Of a stretch of DNA of 64,000 nucleotides, positions 33,351-42,242 are shown in pieces. The position numbers and the translations under genes are program-made. The stretch's first letter is position 1. Every line of letters starts with the position of its first letter. The notes below the pieces were generated by a model. The model saw only the letters and a list, made by a program, of their open reading frames with translations, was not told the DNA's origin and ran no database searches. Source of the stretch: DATKJY01 sp964540105 (GTDB taxonomy: Bacteria > Zixibacteria > MSB-5A5 > GN15 > FEB-12); NCBI GenBank assembly GCA_964540105.1, contig CAZILL010000001.1:620001-684000 (forward strand), written 5' to 3'.

Positions 33351-34748
33351 GTGAGCCACCCTGACAAGCATGTTGAAGCACTTGAGGTCGACCCGCCGCT
33401 CATAGCCGGTAACCCGACCTTCGGCACGATCACGCGCAAGGTAAGTGAAATAGCCGAGCGCAAGACCACGCTGACCTGGCTGTTGGCGTTTGGATTCTGC
33501 GGTTCGATTGTGCTTGTCCTGCTCGGATCAGTCGGTTGGTTGTTCTGGGAAGGGATCGGTATCTGGGGGCTTAATGTTCCGGTCGGGTGGGGGTTTGATA
33601 TTGTCAACTTCGTTTTCTGGGTAGGTATCGGCCATGCGGGCACGCTGATCTCAGCCATCCTGTTCTTGTTTCGTCAGCGCTGGCGCACCTCGATCAATCG
33701 CTTTGCAGAAGCGATGACGATCTTCGCGGTTATCTGCGCGTTACTGTTTCCGAGCATCCATGTCGGTCGCGTGTGGCTGTTGTACTACGTCTTCCCGCTG
33801 CCAAATCAGATGGGAATGTGGCCAAATTTCCGCAGTCCGCTCCTGTGGGATGTCTTCGCGGTCAGCATCTACTTCACGTGCTCACTTATGTTCTGGTACA
33901 TGGGGCTCATTCCGGATTTGGCCACGTTTCGCGATCGTGCCAAGAATCGCATACGCAAGATCATCTTCGGCGTTCTATCTTTGGGATGGCGGGGCGGTAA
34001 TCGACAGTGGATGAATTACGAAAAAGCCTATCTCATTCTGGCGGGAGTCTCGACCCCGCTCGTGCTCTCAGTGCATAGCGTGGTGAGTACTGACTTCGCC
34101 GTGAGCATCATTCCTGGATGGCACACGACCATCTTCCCCCCCTATTTCGTCGCCGGGGCTATCTTCTCCGGATTCGCCATGGTGCTGTCGCTGGGAATTA
34201 TCGTGCGCAAAGTATTTTCGCTTGAGAATATCATTACTATCAAGCACCTGGAGAACATGAACAAGATCATGCTGGTCACCGGTATGATGGTTGGCTATGC
34301 CTATGCGTGCGAGTTTTTCATCGCCTGGTATAGCGGGAATATCTACGAAGCGTTTGCCTTCATCAATCGCGCTTTTGGTCCGTATTGGTGGGCGTATTGG
34401 ATCATGGTCTCGTGCAATGTACTTGTGCCGCAGATTTTCTGGTTCAAGAAGTGGCGGACAAGTATCCCGGTGATGTTTGTGGCGTCGCTGCTGATCAACG
34501 TCGGCATGTGGTTTGAGCGTTTTGTGATCGTGGTGACCTTGTCCCGCGGATTTCTCCCCTCGACCTGGGGGCATTATACTCCGACCAAATGGGACGCGAT
34601 GATCATGCTTGGCTCGTTTGGATTGTTCTTCACGATGTTTCTGCTCTTTGTACGATTTGCGCCGGTGATTGCCATGTCGGAGGTCAAGGGGGTGCTCCCA
34701 CAAGCCGACCCGCATCACCATGCAACCGGAGGCGACGGGCATCGATGA
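33351..34748 (+). CDS. actC: Alternative complex III subunit ActC, NrfD/PsrC-like quinol-binding membrane protein
   Basis: A 465-residue polytopic protein with about ten transmembrane helices, of the NrfD/PsrC family. The N-terminus (DPPLIAGNPTFGTITRKVSEI) and the blocks SIHVGRVWLLYYVFPLPNQMGMWPNFRSPLLWD, SVHSVVSTDFAVSIIPGWHTTIFPPYFVAGA and FEFFIAWYSGNIYE-like (CEFFIAWYSGN) match ActC. It contributes the menaquinol oxidation site in the membrane. It starts with GTG 33351, 19 nt after actB, and its stop overlaps the actD start. Confidence 0.95.
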   Translation: MSHPDKHVEALEVDPPLIAGNPTFGTITRKVSEIAERKTTLTWLLAFGFCGSIVLVLLGSVGWLFWEGIGIWGLNVPVGWGFDIVNFVFWVGIGHAGTLISAILFLFRQRWRTSINRFAEAMTIFAVICALLFPSIHVGRVWLLYYVFPLPNQMGMWPNFRSPLLWDVFAVSIYFTCSLMFWYMGLIPDLATFRDRAKNRIRKIIFGVLSLGWRGGNRQWMNYEKAYLILAGVSTPLVLSVHSVVSTDFAVSIIPGWHTTIFPPYFVAGAIFSGFAMVLSLGIIVRKVFSLENIITIKHLENMNKIMLVTGMMVGYAYACEFFIAWYSGNIYEAFAFINRAFGPYWWAYWIMVSCNVLVPQIFWFKKWRTSIPVMFVASLLINVGMWFERFVIVVTLSRGFLPSTWGHYTPTKWDAMIMLGSFGLFFTMFLLFVRFAPVIAMSEVKGVLPQADPHHHATGGDGHR

Positions 34749-35299
34749 CGGTCATGCATGAACACAAGACACAAGTTTATGGTATGCTGGCCGAGTTTGC
34801 CGGACCAGCGGAACTCCTGGCGGCGGCAGCGAGGGTGCGTGATGCCGGATATCAGAAGTTCGATTGTCACTCGCCGTTTCCAGTTCACGGCATGGACAAA
34901 GCGATGGGTTTGAAGCCGTCGAAAGTAGGATACATCGCTGGTGTATGTGGCCTGATTGGAGGCGTATCAGGTCTGACGTTGCAGTGGTGGGTGAGTGCGG
35001 TCGACTACCCGCTGGTGATTTCCGGGAAGCCGTTCTTCAGCTATCCGGCGTATGTGCCCGTGACTTTCGGTCTGACCGTGCTCTTCGCGGCGTTGGGGGC
35101 AGTGTTTGGAATGTTGATGGTAAATCGCCTGCCACAACTGTGGCACGCGGTGTTCTACTCTGATCGATTCATCAAGGTGACCGATGACGGTTTCTTTGTC
35201 AGCGTTGAAGCCGGCGACGAGAAGTTCGACGAGCTGAAGACGAAGGGATTCCTTGAGAGCATCGGCGGTACACACGTGGAGATACTGAGAGGCGAATGA
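34745..35299 (+). CDS. actD: Alternative complex III subunit ActD (DUF3341)
   Basis: A 184-residue DUF3341 protein with two transmembrane helices (about residues 60-80 and 100-122). The signature HSPFPVHGMDKAMGL (about 40-54) near the first helix and AVFYSDRFIKVTDDGFFVSVEA in the C-terminal cytoplasmic part match ActD. It is a structural subunit of ACIII without cofactors. ATG 34745 overlaps the actC stop; the reading frame is open further upstream but lies within actC. Confidence 0.94.
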   Translation: MTVMHEHKTQVYGMLAEFAGPAELLAAAARVRDAGYQKFDCHSPFPVHGMDKAMGLKPSKVGYIAGVCGLIGGVSGLTLQWWVSAVDYPLVISGKPFFSYPAYVPVTFGLTVLFAALGAVFGMLMVNRLPQLWHAVFYSDRFIKVTDDGFFVSVEAGDEKFDELKTKGFLESIGGTHVEILRGE

Positions 35300-35892
35300 A
35301 ACGCACTATTCTCATATTGATATTCTCGCTGTTGGCGGGAGGCTGCTTCCGCAACACGCCGTCGGAAAAGCCGCCGCTTCATGTCAATCCCAACATGGAT
35401 GACCAGCCGAAGTACAATGCGCAGGCAAAGAGTCGCTTCTTCGCTGATGGCGCCACGATGCGGGTGCCGCCGGCGGGAACAGTGGCTCGCGGTTTCCTGC
35501 GTGACGATGACATTTACTTTACTGGCAAGATGGACACTACCCCAGTGGCAAAATCTCCCGTACCAACCACGATGCAACGGCTCAGGCGGGGTCAGGAACG
35601 GTTTACGATCTTCTGCTCTCCCTGTCACGGGCGGCTTGGAGACGGGAAGGGAATCATGATGCAGCGCGGATATGTGCCGCCGCCGTCGTTTCATGATGAC
35701 CGGATACGAAACTTTGCCGACGGGCATATTTTCGACATCGTTACGAACGGGATTCGAAACATGCCGAGCTATCGATTCCAGATACCGGTCGAAGATCGCT
35801 GGGCGATCATTGCTTACCTTCGGGCGCTGCAGCGCAGTCAGAACGCGCGGTTGGACGACATACCGCAGGAACTTCGGGGGACGCTGAAGTAG
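35296..35892 (+). CDS. actE: Alternative complex III subunit ActE, monoheme cytochrome c lipoprotein
   Basis: A 198-residue lipoprotein. The lipobox LLAGGC is at about residues 13-18. A single heme-c motif CSPCH (about residue 106) is followed by GRLGDGKGIMMQRGYVPPPSFH and the distal Met candidate in GIRNMPSYRFQIPVEDRWAIIAYLRAL. This is ActE, likely the electron exit to the cytochrome c domain of CoxB. ATG 35296 overlaps the actD stop by 4 nt. Confidence 0.94.
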   Translation: MKRTILILIFSLLAGGCFRNTPSEKPPLHVNPNMDDQPKYNAQAKSRFFADGATMRVPPAGTVARGFLRDDDIYFTGKMDTTPVAKSPVPTTMQRLRRGQERFTIFCSPCHGRLGDGKGIMMQRGYVPPPSFHDDRIRNFADGHIFDIVTNGIRNMPSYRFQIPVEDRWAIIAYLRALQRSQNARLDDIPQELRGTLK

Positions 35893-35902
35893 CGGAAACA
35901 AG

Positions 35903-37090
35903 ATGAACTGGGATCGTGCGACATATCGTTTGACCGAGGCGAAATCACTCGGGACCCGTTGGCTGATTTTCGGAGGGGCGATGCTCGCGATCAGCGCGGT
36001 CGGATACACTATTGACGCAGCGCGGTTTTTTCATGCCTATCTGGCGGCATATTCTTTCTGGATTTCTCTTGGTCTTGGGGCGCTGTTCTTTGTCATGCTT
36101 CACCATTTGGTCGGGGCGCAGTGGAGTGTGGTGGTCCGACGTCTGGCTGAAGTCGTTGCGACAGTTATTCCGATCATGGGGCTTCTGTTCATTCCCGTCC
36201 TGTTGGGTATGTCGTCACTGTATGAGTGGAGCCACGCCGACGCGGTTGCCAGTAATGAACTGTTGCAACACAAGGCTGGTTTTCTGAACGTGACCTTCTT
36301 TATCGTTCGCTCGATTATCTACTTCGCGATCTGGATATTCCTTTCTCGCACATTGCATCAGTTGTCGATTCAGCAGGACCGCGGTTCATCGGAGGCGTTG
36401 ACCGCCAAGATGCGTCAGACCAGCGCGTACGGGATGATTATCTTTGCGCTCTCGGTGACTCTGGCCGGGTATGACTGGCTGATGTCGCTTGACGCCCACT
36501 GGTATTCGACGATTTTTGGCGTATACTTTTTTGCCGGAGGCCTGCTCGGATTCCTGGCGTTGCTGACCTATCTGTCGCTGTATCTCAAGGGGAAGAAGGT
36601 TCTTTCCGAGGTGATTACGGTCGAGCACTATCATGATCTCGGGAAACTCGTGTTCGCCTTCACGATCTTCTGGGCCTATGTCGGATTTTCACAGTATTTT
36701 CTCATCTGGTATGCCAACGTTCCCGAAGAAACGATTTGGTATTTGAAACGCTGGGAGGGGTCGTGGAAATATGTCAGCCTGCTCATCATGTTCGGTCAGT
36801 TCTTTATTCCCTTCCTGGCAATGCTGTTTCGAGCGACCAAGCGGACACCCTGGCTTATGAAGGGGATCGTCATCTGGATATTGACCGTCCATTATGTGGA
36901 TATGTATTGGCTCGTCTATCCGACGCTCCTGCCCGAAGGGGCCAGCTTCTCATGGATGGAAGCGACGTGTCTGTTGGGGATAGGCGGGCTCTTTCTCTGG
37001 GCCTTTTGGAGCCGACTCGCGGCGAATCCGATTGTACCGACAGGTGATCCGAAATTGACGGCTTCGATAGAGCACGTAAACCCATTCTAA
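35903..37090 (+). CDS. actF: Alternative complex III subunit ActF, NrfD-like membrane protein
   Basis: A 395-residue polytopic protein with about ten transmembrane segments, paralogous to ActC. Typical ActF blocks are YLAAYSFWISLGLGALFFVMLHHLVGAQWS, SMDW/SLDAHWYSTIFGVYFFAG (here GYDWLMSLDAHWYSTIFGVYFFAGG), FWAYVGFSQYFLIWYANVPEETIWY and VHYVDMYWLVYP. ActF helps form the membrane part of ACIII and may carry proton-conducting residues. It starts 10 nt after actE. Confidence 0.95.
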   Translation: MNWDRATYRLTEAKSLGTRWLIFGGAMLAISAVGYTIDAARFFHAYLAAYSFWISLGLGALFFVMLHHLVGAQWSVVVRRLAEVVATVIPIMGLLFIPVLLGMSSLYEWSHADAVASNELLQHKAGFLNVTFFIVRSIIYFAIWIFLSRTLHQLSIQQDRGSSEALTAKMRQTSAYGMIIFALSVTLAGYDWLMSLDAHWYSTIFGVYFFAGGLLGFLALLTYLSLYLKGKKVLSEVITVEHYHDLGKLVFAFTIFWAYVGFSQYFLIWYANVPEETIWYLKRWEGSWKYVSLLIMFGQFFIPFLAMLFRATKRTPWLMKGIVIWILTVHYVDMYWLVYPTLLPEGASFSWMEATCLLGIGGLFLWAFWSRLAANPIVPTGDPKLTASIEHVNPF

Positions 37091-37099
37091 GGCGAGACA

Positions 37100-37447
37100 A
37101 TGACTGAGACGCATACGCAGCAGGATCGAGATAACCCCGGGGACGGCTATGACCGCAAGGAGGTCAATGTCAAGGTGTTGCTGTGGGTGGCTGTAGCCGG
37201 AGTTTTGTTTGTGGTTGTCTCGGCGATTATTCTCGACAGCTGGTTTACGCTCACGAAGGAAGAAGTGGTCTATACTTCTGTGCTGAAACCTGAATCAGTC
37301 TCGCTCAAGGACTTAAGAGCGCGAGAGGATGAGGTGCTGAATTCATACAAGATATTGGATTCAGCCAAGGGCATCTACCAGATACCGATAGAGCGGGCCC
37401 TGGAACTGTACGCCGAGGAAGCGTTTCGTTCTCAGACAGAGAAATGA
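37100..37447 (+). CDS. Small single-pass membrane protein, possible ACIII accessory subunit
   Basis: A 115-residue protein with a hydrophilic N-terminus, one transmembrane helix (about residues 23-45, VKVLLWVAVAGVLFVVVSAIILDSW) and a charged periplasmic part ending YQIPIERALELYAEEAFRS. The last block resembles the C-terminal motif (g-y-iPi--Am-l-a) of small proteins found between actF and sco genes in ACIII clusters. It lies 9 nt after actF and overlaps the SCO start (ATGA), so it is firmly within the operon. A structural or assembly role in ACIII/caa3 is inferred from position only. Confidence 0.8.
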   Translation: MTETHTQQDRDNPGDGYDRKEVNVKVLLWVAVAGVLFVVVSAIILDSWFTLTKEEVVYTSVLKPESVSLKDLRAREDEVLNSYKILDSAKGIYQIPIERALELYAEEAFRSQTEK

Positions 37448-38397
37448 GCGTGGGGCAAGTGTACTCAAGATATGCTGACAAGGGCGAACTCCTGAAAACC
37501 TCCGTTGTTCACTGCAAAGATATGTACTTAGTTTGTCGACGATGTAGGTCCTATCGGACTGTTTCGGCGGTGCTGACGACGCTGGCAGTTATCCTGACGC
37601 TGTTGTCCTGTTCCGTTGGCCAGGCACAGGCGCTTCTTGATGATCCCGTGGAACTTCAGGGAGTTGGGATCGAGGAACATCTGGGAGCGCAATTGCCGCT
37701 CGACTTGACGTTTGTTGATCAAAACGGCGCCACGGTGAAACTTGGGGACTATTTCAGGGATGGCAAGCCGGTTATCCTCAATATGGTTTACTACAGCTGT
37801 CCGATGCTCTGCAACCTGGTTCTAAACGGTGTGACAGCGTCGGTCAAAGAGATGGACTGGATTCCAGGTAAGGAGTTTCGAATGCTGGCCGTGAGCATCA
37901 ACCCCCGCGAGACGTTTGATCTGGCTGGAGCAAAACGCGCCAGCTATCTGAAGGATCTGGGGAAAGTCGACGCGGAGTCTGGGTGGAGCTTCACGGTCGG
38001 CGAGGAGAGCCAGTCGAAGCAGTTAGCGGAGGTGTTGGGGTACCATTATTATTGGGATGAAAAGCAGAAGGAGTACGCGCATACCGCGGCGACCTTTGTG
38101 ATAACGCCCGACGGGAAGATCTCGCGGTATTTATACGGCATCGAGTATAACCCGAAGGACTTGCGCTTCGCGCTGTTGGAAGCGTCGGAGGGGAAGTTGG
38201 GGAGCACGCTCGATCGGCTCATCTTATACTGCTACCATTATGATCCGCTCGCGCGGGGGTACGTTCTCTTTGCGGGGAACGTGATGAAGCTTGGAGGAGC
38301 GGCGACCGTTCTCCTGCTGGGCGCCTTTCTGGGGACAATGTGGCGGCGCGAACAGAAACAGAAGAAACTGAACCACCTGAGTGTAGAGCGCCTATGA
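37444..38397 (+). CDS. SCO1/SenC-family copper chaperone with C-terminal membrane anchor
   Basis: A 317-residue SCO protein for CuA insertion into oxidase subunit II. It has a thioredoxin fold with the copper-binding CPMLC (Cys119, Cys123) and the distal His in EYAHTAATFVI (about residue 220). It ends with a transmembrane helix (about 278-300, VMKLGGAATVLLLGAFLGTMW) and a basic tail. ATG 37444 overlaps the preceding stop. ATG 37522 (MYLVCRRCRS...) would start just before the first hydrophobic segment VLTTLAVILTLLSCS and could be the true start. Length and C-terminal anchor are usual for SCO proteins of ACIII clusters. Confidence 0.92.
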   Translation: MSVGQVYSRYADKGELLKTSVVHCKDMYLVCRRCRSYRTVSAVLTTLAVILTLLSCSVGQAQALLDDPVELQGVGIEEHLGAQLPLDLTFVDQNGATVKLGDYFRDGKPVILNMVYYSCPMLCNLVLNGVTASVKEMDWIPGKEFRMLAVSINPRETFDLAGAKRASYLKDLGKVDAESGWSFTVGEESQSKQLAEVLGYHYYWDEKQKEYAHTAATFVITPDGKISRYLYGIEYNPKDLRFALLEASEGKLGSTLDRLILYCYHYDPLARGYVLFAGNVMKLGGAATVLLLGAFLGTMWRREQKQKKLNHLSVERL

Positions 38398-38425
38398 ACT
38401 GGCATGTCAGACCGGAAAGAGACTG

Positions 38426-39367
38426 ATGGATAGCACGGGCACATTGTGGCTTCCGCCGGGCAATTCGACAATCGCGGGCGAAGTTGATCCGCTTTTCGAC
38501 TTCATCCTGTACGCCAGTGTTATCATGTTTATTATCGTTGTGGCGGGAATGGCCTACTTCTCGTGGCGGTATCGACGTCGCAAGACAGACGGGTTAGTGA
38601 CCGGCGCCACTCATAACACAGCGCTCGAAATCATCTGGACCGCGATCCCTACCATCCTGATTCTTATTGTCTTCGTCTGGGGTTTCAAGACGTTCATGAG
38701 GATGCACGTAGCGCCGAAGGATGCCATTGAGGTCAAGCTCACGGCGCAGAAGTGGTTCTGGACCTTCGACTACCCCTCCGGAGCCAACAGTGTCAATGAA
38801 CTTATGGTGCCGGTTGACAAACCGATCAAGCTTCTGATGTCATCGAAGGATGTGATCCATAGTTTTTTTGTGCCCAATTTCCGAGTCAAGATGGACGTGT
38901 TACCCAACCGGTATACGGTTGCCTGGTTCGAGGCTACCAAAGTAGGGGACTACGACCTGTTCTGCACGGAGTTCTGCGGTAAGGGGCATTCCGAAATGCG
39001 TGGGACGATCAAGGTCGTGTCCGAGCGCGAATACAACGCCTGGCAGGAGGCGTCGAGCGGCTCCGGGGAAGGCATGACCCTCGAGGAGTTTGGAGCCAAA
39101 CTCTACAAATCAAAGGCGTGCGTGACCTGTCACACACTAGACGGGAACAAATTGGTCGGCCCGTCATTCAAAGGGAAGTTCGGGACAATGGAACATCTGA
39201 CCGACGGACAGCAGGTCCTTATTGACGAGAATTATATGCGGGAATCGATCCTGCTTCCGAAGGCCAAGATAGTGAGTGGTTTTGAACCGGTCATGCCGAC
39301 GTATCAGGGGATCCTGAAAGATCGGCAGATCGATGCGCTGATCGCATATCTCAAGACCATCAAGTGA
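38426..39367 (+). CDS. ctaC: caa3-type cytochrome c oxidase subunit II with cytochrome c domain
   Basis: A 313-residue protein. Two transmembrane helices (about residues 23-47 and 68-90) are followed by the CuA cupredoxin domain. CuA ligands are His in KDVIHSFFVPNF and Cys/Glu/Cys/His/Met in CTEFCGKGHSEM. A C-terminal class I cytochrome c domain is fused on: heme motif CVTCH (Cys232, Cys235, His236) and a distal Met in EPVMPTYQG. The fused domain defines a caa3 oxidase and would receive electrons from ActE. It has no N-terminal lipobox. It begins 28 nt after the SCO gene. Confidence 0.97.
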   Translation: MDSTGTLWLPPGNSTIAGEVDPLFDFILYASVIMFIIVVAGMAYFSWRYRRRKTDGLVTGATHNTALEIIWTAIPTILILIVFVWGFKTFMRMHVAPKDAIEVKLTAQKWFWTFDYPSGANSVNELMVPVDKPIKLLMSSKDVIHSFFVPNFRVKMDVLPNRYTVAWFEATKVGDYDLFCTEFCGKGHSEMRGTIKVVSEREYNAWQEASSGSGEGMTLEEFGAKLYKSKACVTCHTLDGNKLVGPSFKGKFGTMEHLTDGQQVLIDENYMRESILLPKAKIVSGFEPVMPTYQGILKDRQIDALIAYLKTIK

Positions 39368-39387
39368 CGCTCGTTGAGGATGAAACA

Positions 39388-41031
39388 ATGACTGACCTGA
39401 CAATACCGAACTACAATTACCTGAGGCATCCCAAGGGGCTCCGGTCGTGGCTACTCACGCAGGACCACAAGCGGATCGGCGTTTTGTATTTTGTCGCGAT
39501 CTCCCTGTTCTTCATGGTGGGAGGGATTCTGGCGGTGATCATGCGCACCAAGCTTTTCCAGCCCGGGGTTGGGTTCATGAGCAATGAGACTTACAATCAT
39601 CTCTTCACGCTCCACGGAGCGATCATGATCTTTCTGTTTATCATACCATCGATTCCGGCAGCCCTGGGGAATTTCATCCTGCCCATCATGATCGGCGCTA
39701 AGGACGTGGCGTTTCCACGTTTGAACCTGGCGAGCTGGTATATCTATGTGCTTGGTTCCTTGTTCTGTCTGTTCTCGATCGCTATGGGCGGGGTCGATAC
39801 GGGCTGGACGTTTTACACCCCCTACAGTACGACGACGTCAACTTCAGTCATTTCGATGACGCTCGGGGTCTTCATTCTTGGTTTCTCCTCCATCTTTACC
39901 GGTTTGAATTTCATTGTCACCGTTCACAAGCTGAGGACGCCGGGGATGGCCTGGTTCGGTATGCCGCTCATGATCTGGGGGCTCTACGCAACCGCGATCA
40001 TCCAGGTCCTGGCGACACCGGTGCTTGGGATCACGATGGTCCTGCTGATTCTGGAGCGGGTGGCCGGGATCGGGATCTTTGACCCGGCGATGGGCGGAGA
40101 CCCGGTACTATTCCAGCATTTCTTCTGGTTCTATTCGCATCCGGCGGTCTACATCATGATTCTTCCGGGGATGGGAATCATCAGTGAATTGATTTCGCAT
40201 TTCTCGCACCGTAAGATTTTTGGATACCGCGCGATTGCCTATTCATCGCTGGGGATCGCCTTCATGAGTTTCCTCGTGTGGGGGCACCACATGTTTGTCA
40301 GTGGTCAATCGGAACTGGCCGCGGTGATCTTCTCGTTTCTCACGTTTTTTGTGGGAATCCCATCCGGAATCAAGGTTTTCAACTGGATTGCGACGCTCTA
40401 CCGTGGTTCGATCAGTTTTGCCACTCCGATGCTGTACGCCCTGTCGTTCTTGTTCACGTTCACAATCGGCGGACTGACCGGCATCTTTTTGGGTGCGCTG
40501 TCGGTCGATGTGCATCTTACGGACACCTACTTTGTCGTAGCGCATTTTCATTATGTCATGATGGGGGGGACGGTGATGGCGCTGCTGGGAGGGATTCACT
40601 ATTGGTGGCCGAAGATGTTTGGGAAAATGTATAGTGAATTCTGGGGGAAGATCGCCTGCCTGGTGATTTTTGTGGGTTTCAACATGACCTTCTTCACGCA
40701 GTTTATCCTCGGCTCCAAAGGGATGCCCCGCCGTTACGCGACCTACGCGGATCAATACCAGCCGCTTCATGCGTTTTCATCTGTAGGGGCGTGGGTGCTG
40801 GGGCTGGGGTTTGTAATCATGCTTGTCTACCTGATTCGCTCGCTGTACAAGGGAGCGCCGGCAGGAAATAATCCGTGGGGAGTGCTCGGTTTTGAATGGG
40901 AGACCACGTCGCCGCCCCCGCCAGAGAACTTCCTGACAGCGCCGACGGTGCTTCACGGACCGTACGATTATGACACGGTGCTGATCGATCGCTCCAACGC
41001 TAATCCAAGCGCCGCAACGGGGAGAAGATAG
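39388..41031 (+). CDS. ctaD: Cytochrome c oxidase subunit I (A2-type heme-copper oxidase)
   Basis: A 547-residue catalytic subunit with twelve expected transmembrane helices, carrying heme a, heme a3 and CuB. Ligands: His in FTLHGAIMIFLF; FWFYSHPAVYIMILPG with the CuB His and the Tyr of the His-Tyr crosslink; WGHHMF with two CuB His; and VVAHFHYVMMGG with the heme His pair. The YSHP motif replaces the GHPEVY glutamate of A1 enzymes, so this is an A2-type K/D-channel variant as in Rhodothermus and Thermus caa3. ATG 39388 has GAGGA 8 nt upstream; a GTG at 39364 overlapping the ctaC stop is a less likely start. Confidence 0.97.
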   Translation: MTDLTIPNYNYLRHPKGLRSWLLTQDHKRIGVLYFVAISLFFMVGGILAVIMRTKLFQPGVGFMSNETYNHLFTLHGAIMIFLFIIPSIPAALGNFILPIMIGAKDVAFPRLNLASWYIYVLGSLFCLFSIAMGGVDTGWTFYTPYSTTTSTSVISMTLGVFILGFSSIFTGLNFIVTVHKLRTPGMAWFGMPLMIWGLYATAIIQVLATPVLGITMVLLILERVAGIGIFDPAMGGDPVLFQHFFWFYSHPAVYIMILPGMGIISELISHFSHRKIFGYRAIAYSSLGIAFMSFLVWGHHMFVSGQSELAAVIFSFLTFFVGIPSGIKVFNWIATLYRGSISFATPMLYALSFLFTFTIGGLTGIFLGALSVDVHLTDTYFVVAHFHYVMMGGTVMALLGGIHYWWPKMFGKMYSEFWGKIACLVIFVGFNMTFFTQFILGSKGMPRRYATYADQYQPLHAFSSVGAWVLGLGFVIMLVYLIRSLYKGAPAGNNPWGVLGFEWETTSPPPPENFLTAPTVLHGPYDYDTVLIDRSNANPSAATGRR

Positions 41032-41035
41032 AGCA

Positions 41036-41689
41036 ATGTCCGGGACACACACTGATAATCGTCCAGCGTTTCTGGCGCACCATTTCAGCGACGTAGGGCA
41101 GCAGCGCGAGTCGGCGAAGCTGGGAGTATGGCTGTTTCTCCTGACGGAGATTCTTCTCTTCGGCGGGCTGTTCTGTGCGTACGCGATCTATCGATCGTGG
41201 AATCCCGATATGTTCCACAATGCGCACAAAGTACTGAGTGTTGGCATGGGGGCTACGAACACGGTAGTGCTGATCCTCAGTTCTGTGACGATGGCGCTGG
41301 CGATTCGCGGCATGCAGCTGGGGAAGAGAAAGCAGACAATAGTGAATCTGGCGATCACGCTGGCGTTGGCGGGCGTGTTTCTGGTCATCAAGTACTTCGA
41401 ATATGAACACAAGATACACCTCGGGCAACTTCCGGGTAAATGGTACACCTTTCAGGGGATTGAGGGGAGTAATCCCCATGTCTTCTTCTCAATCTACTTC
41501 ATGATGACCGGTCTTCACGGGATTCACGTGATAGGCGGCATGTCGGTCATTGCCTGGCTGATATATAAGACGTCAAAGAACAGCTATTCGAGCGAATACT
41601 ATACTCCAATCGAAATGACGGGTCTGTACTGGCACTTAGTGGACCTGATCTGGATCTTTCTATTTCCGCTGTTATACCTGATCAGTTAG
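41036..41689 (+). CDS. ctaE: Cytochrome c oxidase subunit III
   Basis: A 217-residue membrane protein with five predicted helices, the short bacterial caa3 type. Family blocks: HHFSDVGQQRESAKLGVWLFLLTEILLFGGLFCAYAIYR at the N-terminus, and FFSIYFMMTGLHGIHVIGGM and YWHLVDLIWIFLFPLLYL near the C-terminus. It stabilises subunit I and its O2 path. It is 4 nt after ctaD and 9 nt before the subunit IV gene. Confidence 0.96.
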   Translation: MSGTHTDNRPAFLAHHFSDVGQQRESAKLGVWLFLLTEILLFGGLFCAYAIYRSWNPDMFHNAHKVLSVGMGATNTVVLILSSVTMALAIRGMQLGKRKQTIVNLAITLALAGVFLVIKYFEYEHKIHLGQLPGKWYTFQGIEGSNPHVFFSIYFMMTGLHGIHVIGGMSVIAWLIYKTSKNSYSSEYYTPIEMTGLYWHLVDLIWIFLFPLLYLIS

Positions 41690-41698
41690 GGAGAGAGC

Positions 41699-42154
41699 AT
41701 GAGTAGTAAAGCGCATATCCCGCATATTCTTCCGCTGAGTCTCTACCTGACGATCGGCGCGGCCCTGCTCGCCCTGACGGCGATCACGGTGACCGTATCG
41801 CAATTTGATTTTGGACCCTACAATCTGGTCATCGCGATGACGATCGCTGCAATCAAGGCGCTGCTGGTGGCGTTCTTCTTCATGCACCTCTGGTTCGACA
41901 GCAAAGTCTACTTCTCGATTTTTGCCGGTGCCCTCCTGTTTCTGGCGGTGTTCATTGTGTTGATCATGTTCGACACTCAGCGACGCGGGGATATTGACCC
42001 AGCTCTTGAGGGACCGATCGAGAAGAGCGCCGCCATGTATCAGCAGGCGCCGGCCGCTAATTCCGCGCACGGAGCTGGGGAGTTGCCAAAGGCGGCTGGT
42101 TACGATTCAGCTCAGGTTGCTCCGGCGTCGGTCACACACGATTCCGCAAAATAA
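41699..42154 (+). CDS. ctaF: Cytochrome c oxidase subunit IV-like protein
   Basis: A 151-residue membrane protein with three hydrophobic segments (about residues 12-33, 43-65 and 72-92), matching the COX4/CtaF (caa3 subunit IV) family: FGPYNLVIAMTIAAIKALLVAFFFMHLWF. It has a non-conserved Ala/Pro-rich cytoplasmic or periplasmic tail (about 100-151). Strong ribosome-binding site GGGAGAGAG just before the ATG. Completes the structural subunits of the oxidase. Confidence 0.93.
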   Translation: MSSKAHIPHILPLSLYLTIGAALLALTAITVTVSQFDFGPYNLVIAMTIAAIKALLVAFFFMHLWFDSKVYFSIFAGALLFLAVFIVLIMFDTQRRGDIDPALEGPIEKSAAMYQQAPAANSAHGAGELPKAAGYDSAQVAPASVTHDSAK

Positions 42155-42242
42155 AGGCTTGCCGACAGCCACTCGCGGGCATAGAATCAGCATCTGAAGG
42201 CAGTTGTGGTTGATGATGACCACGTATGAAGAAGGTGCGCAG

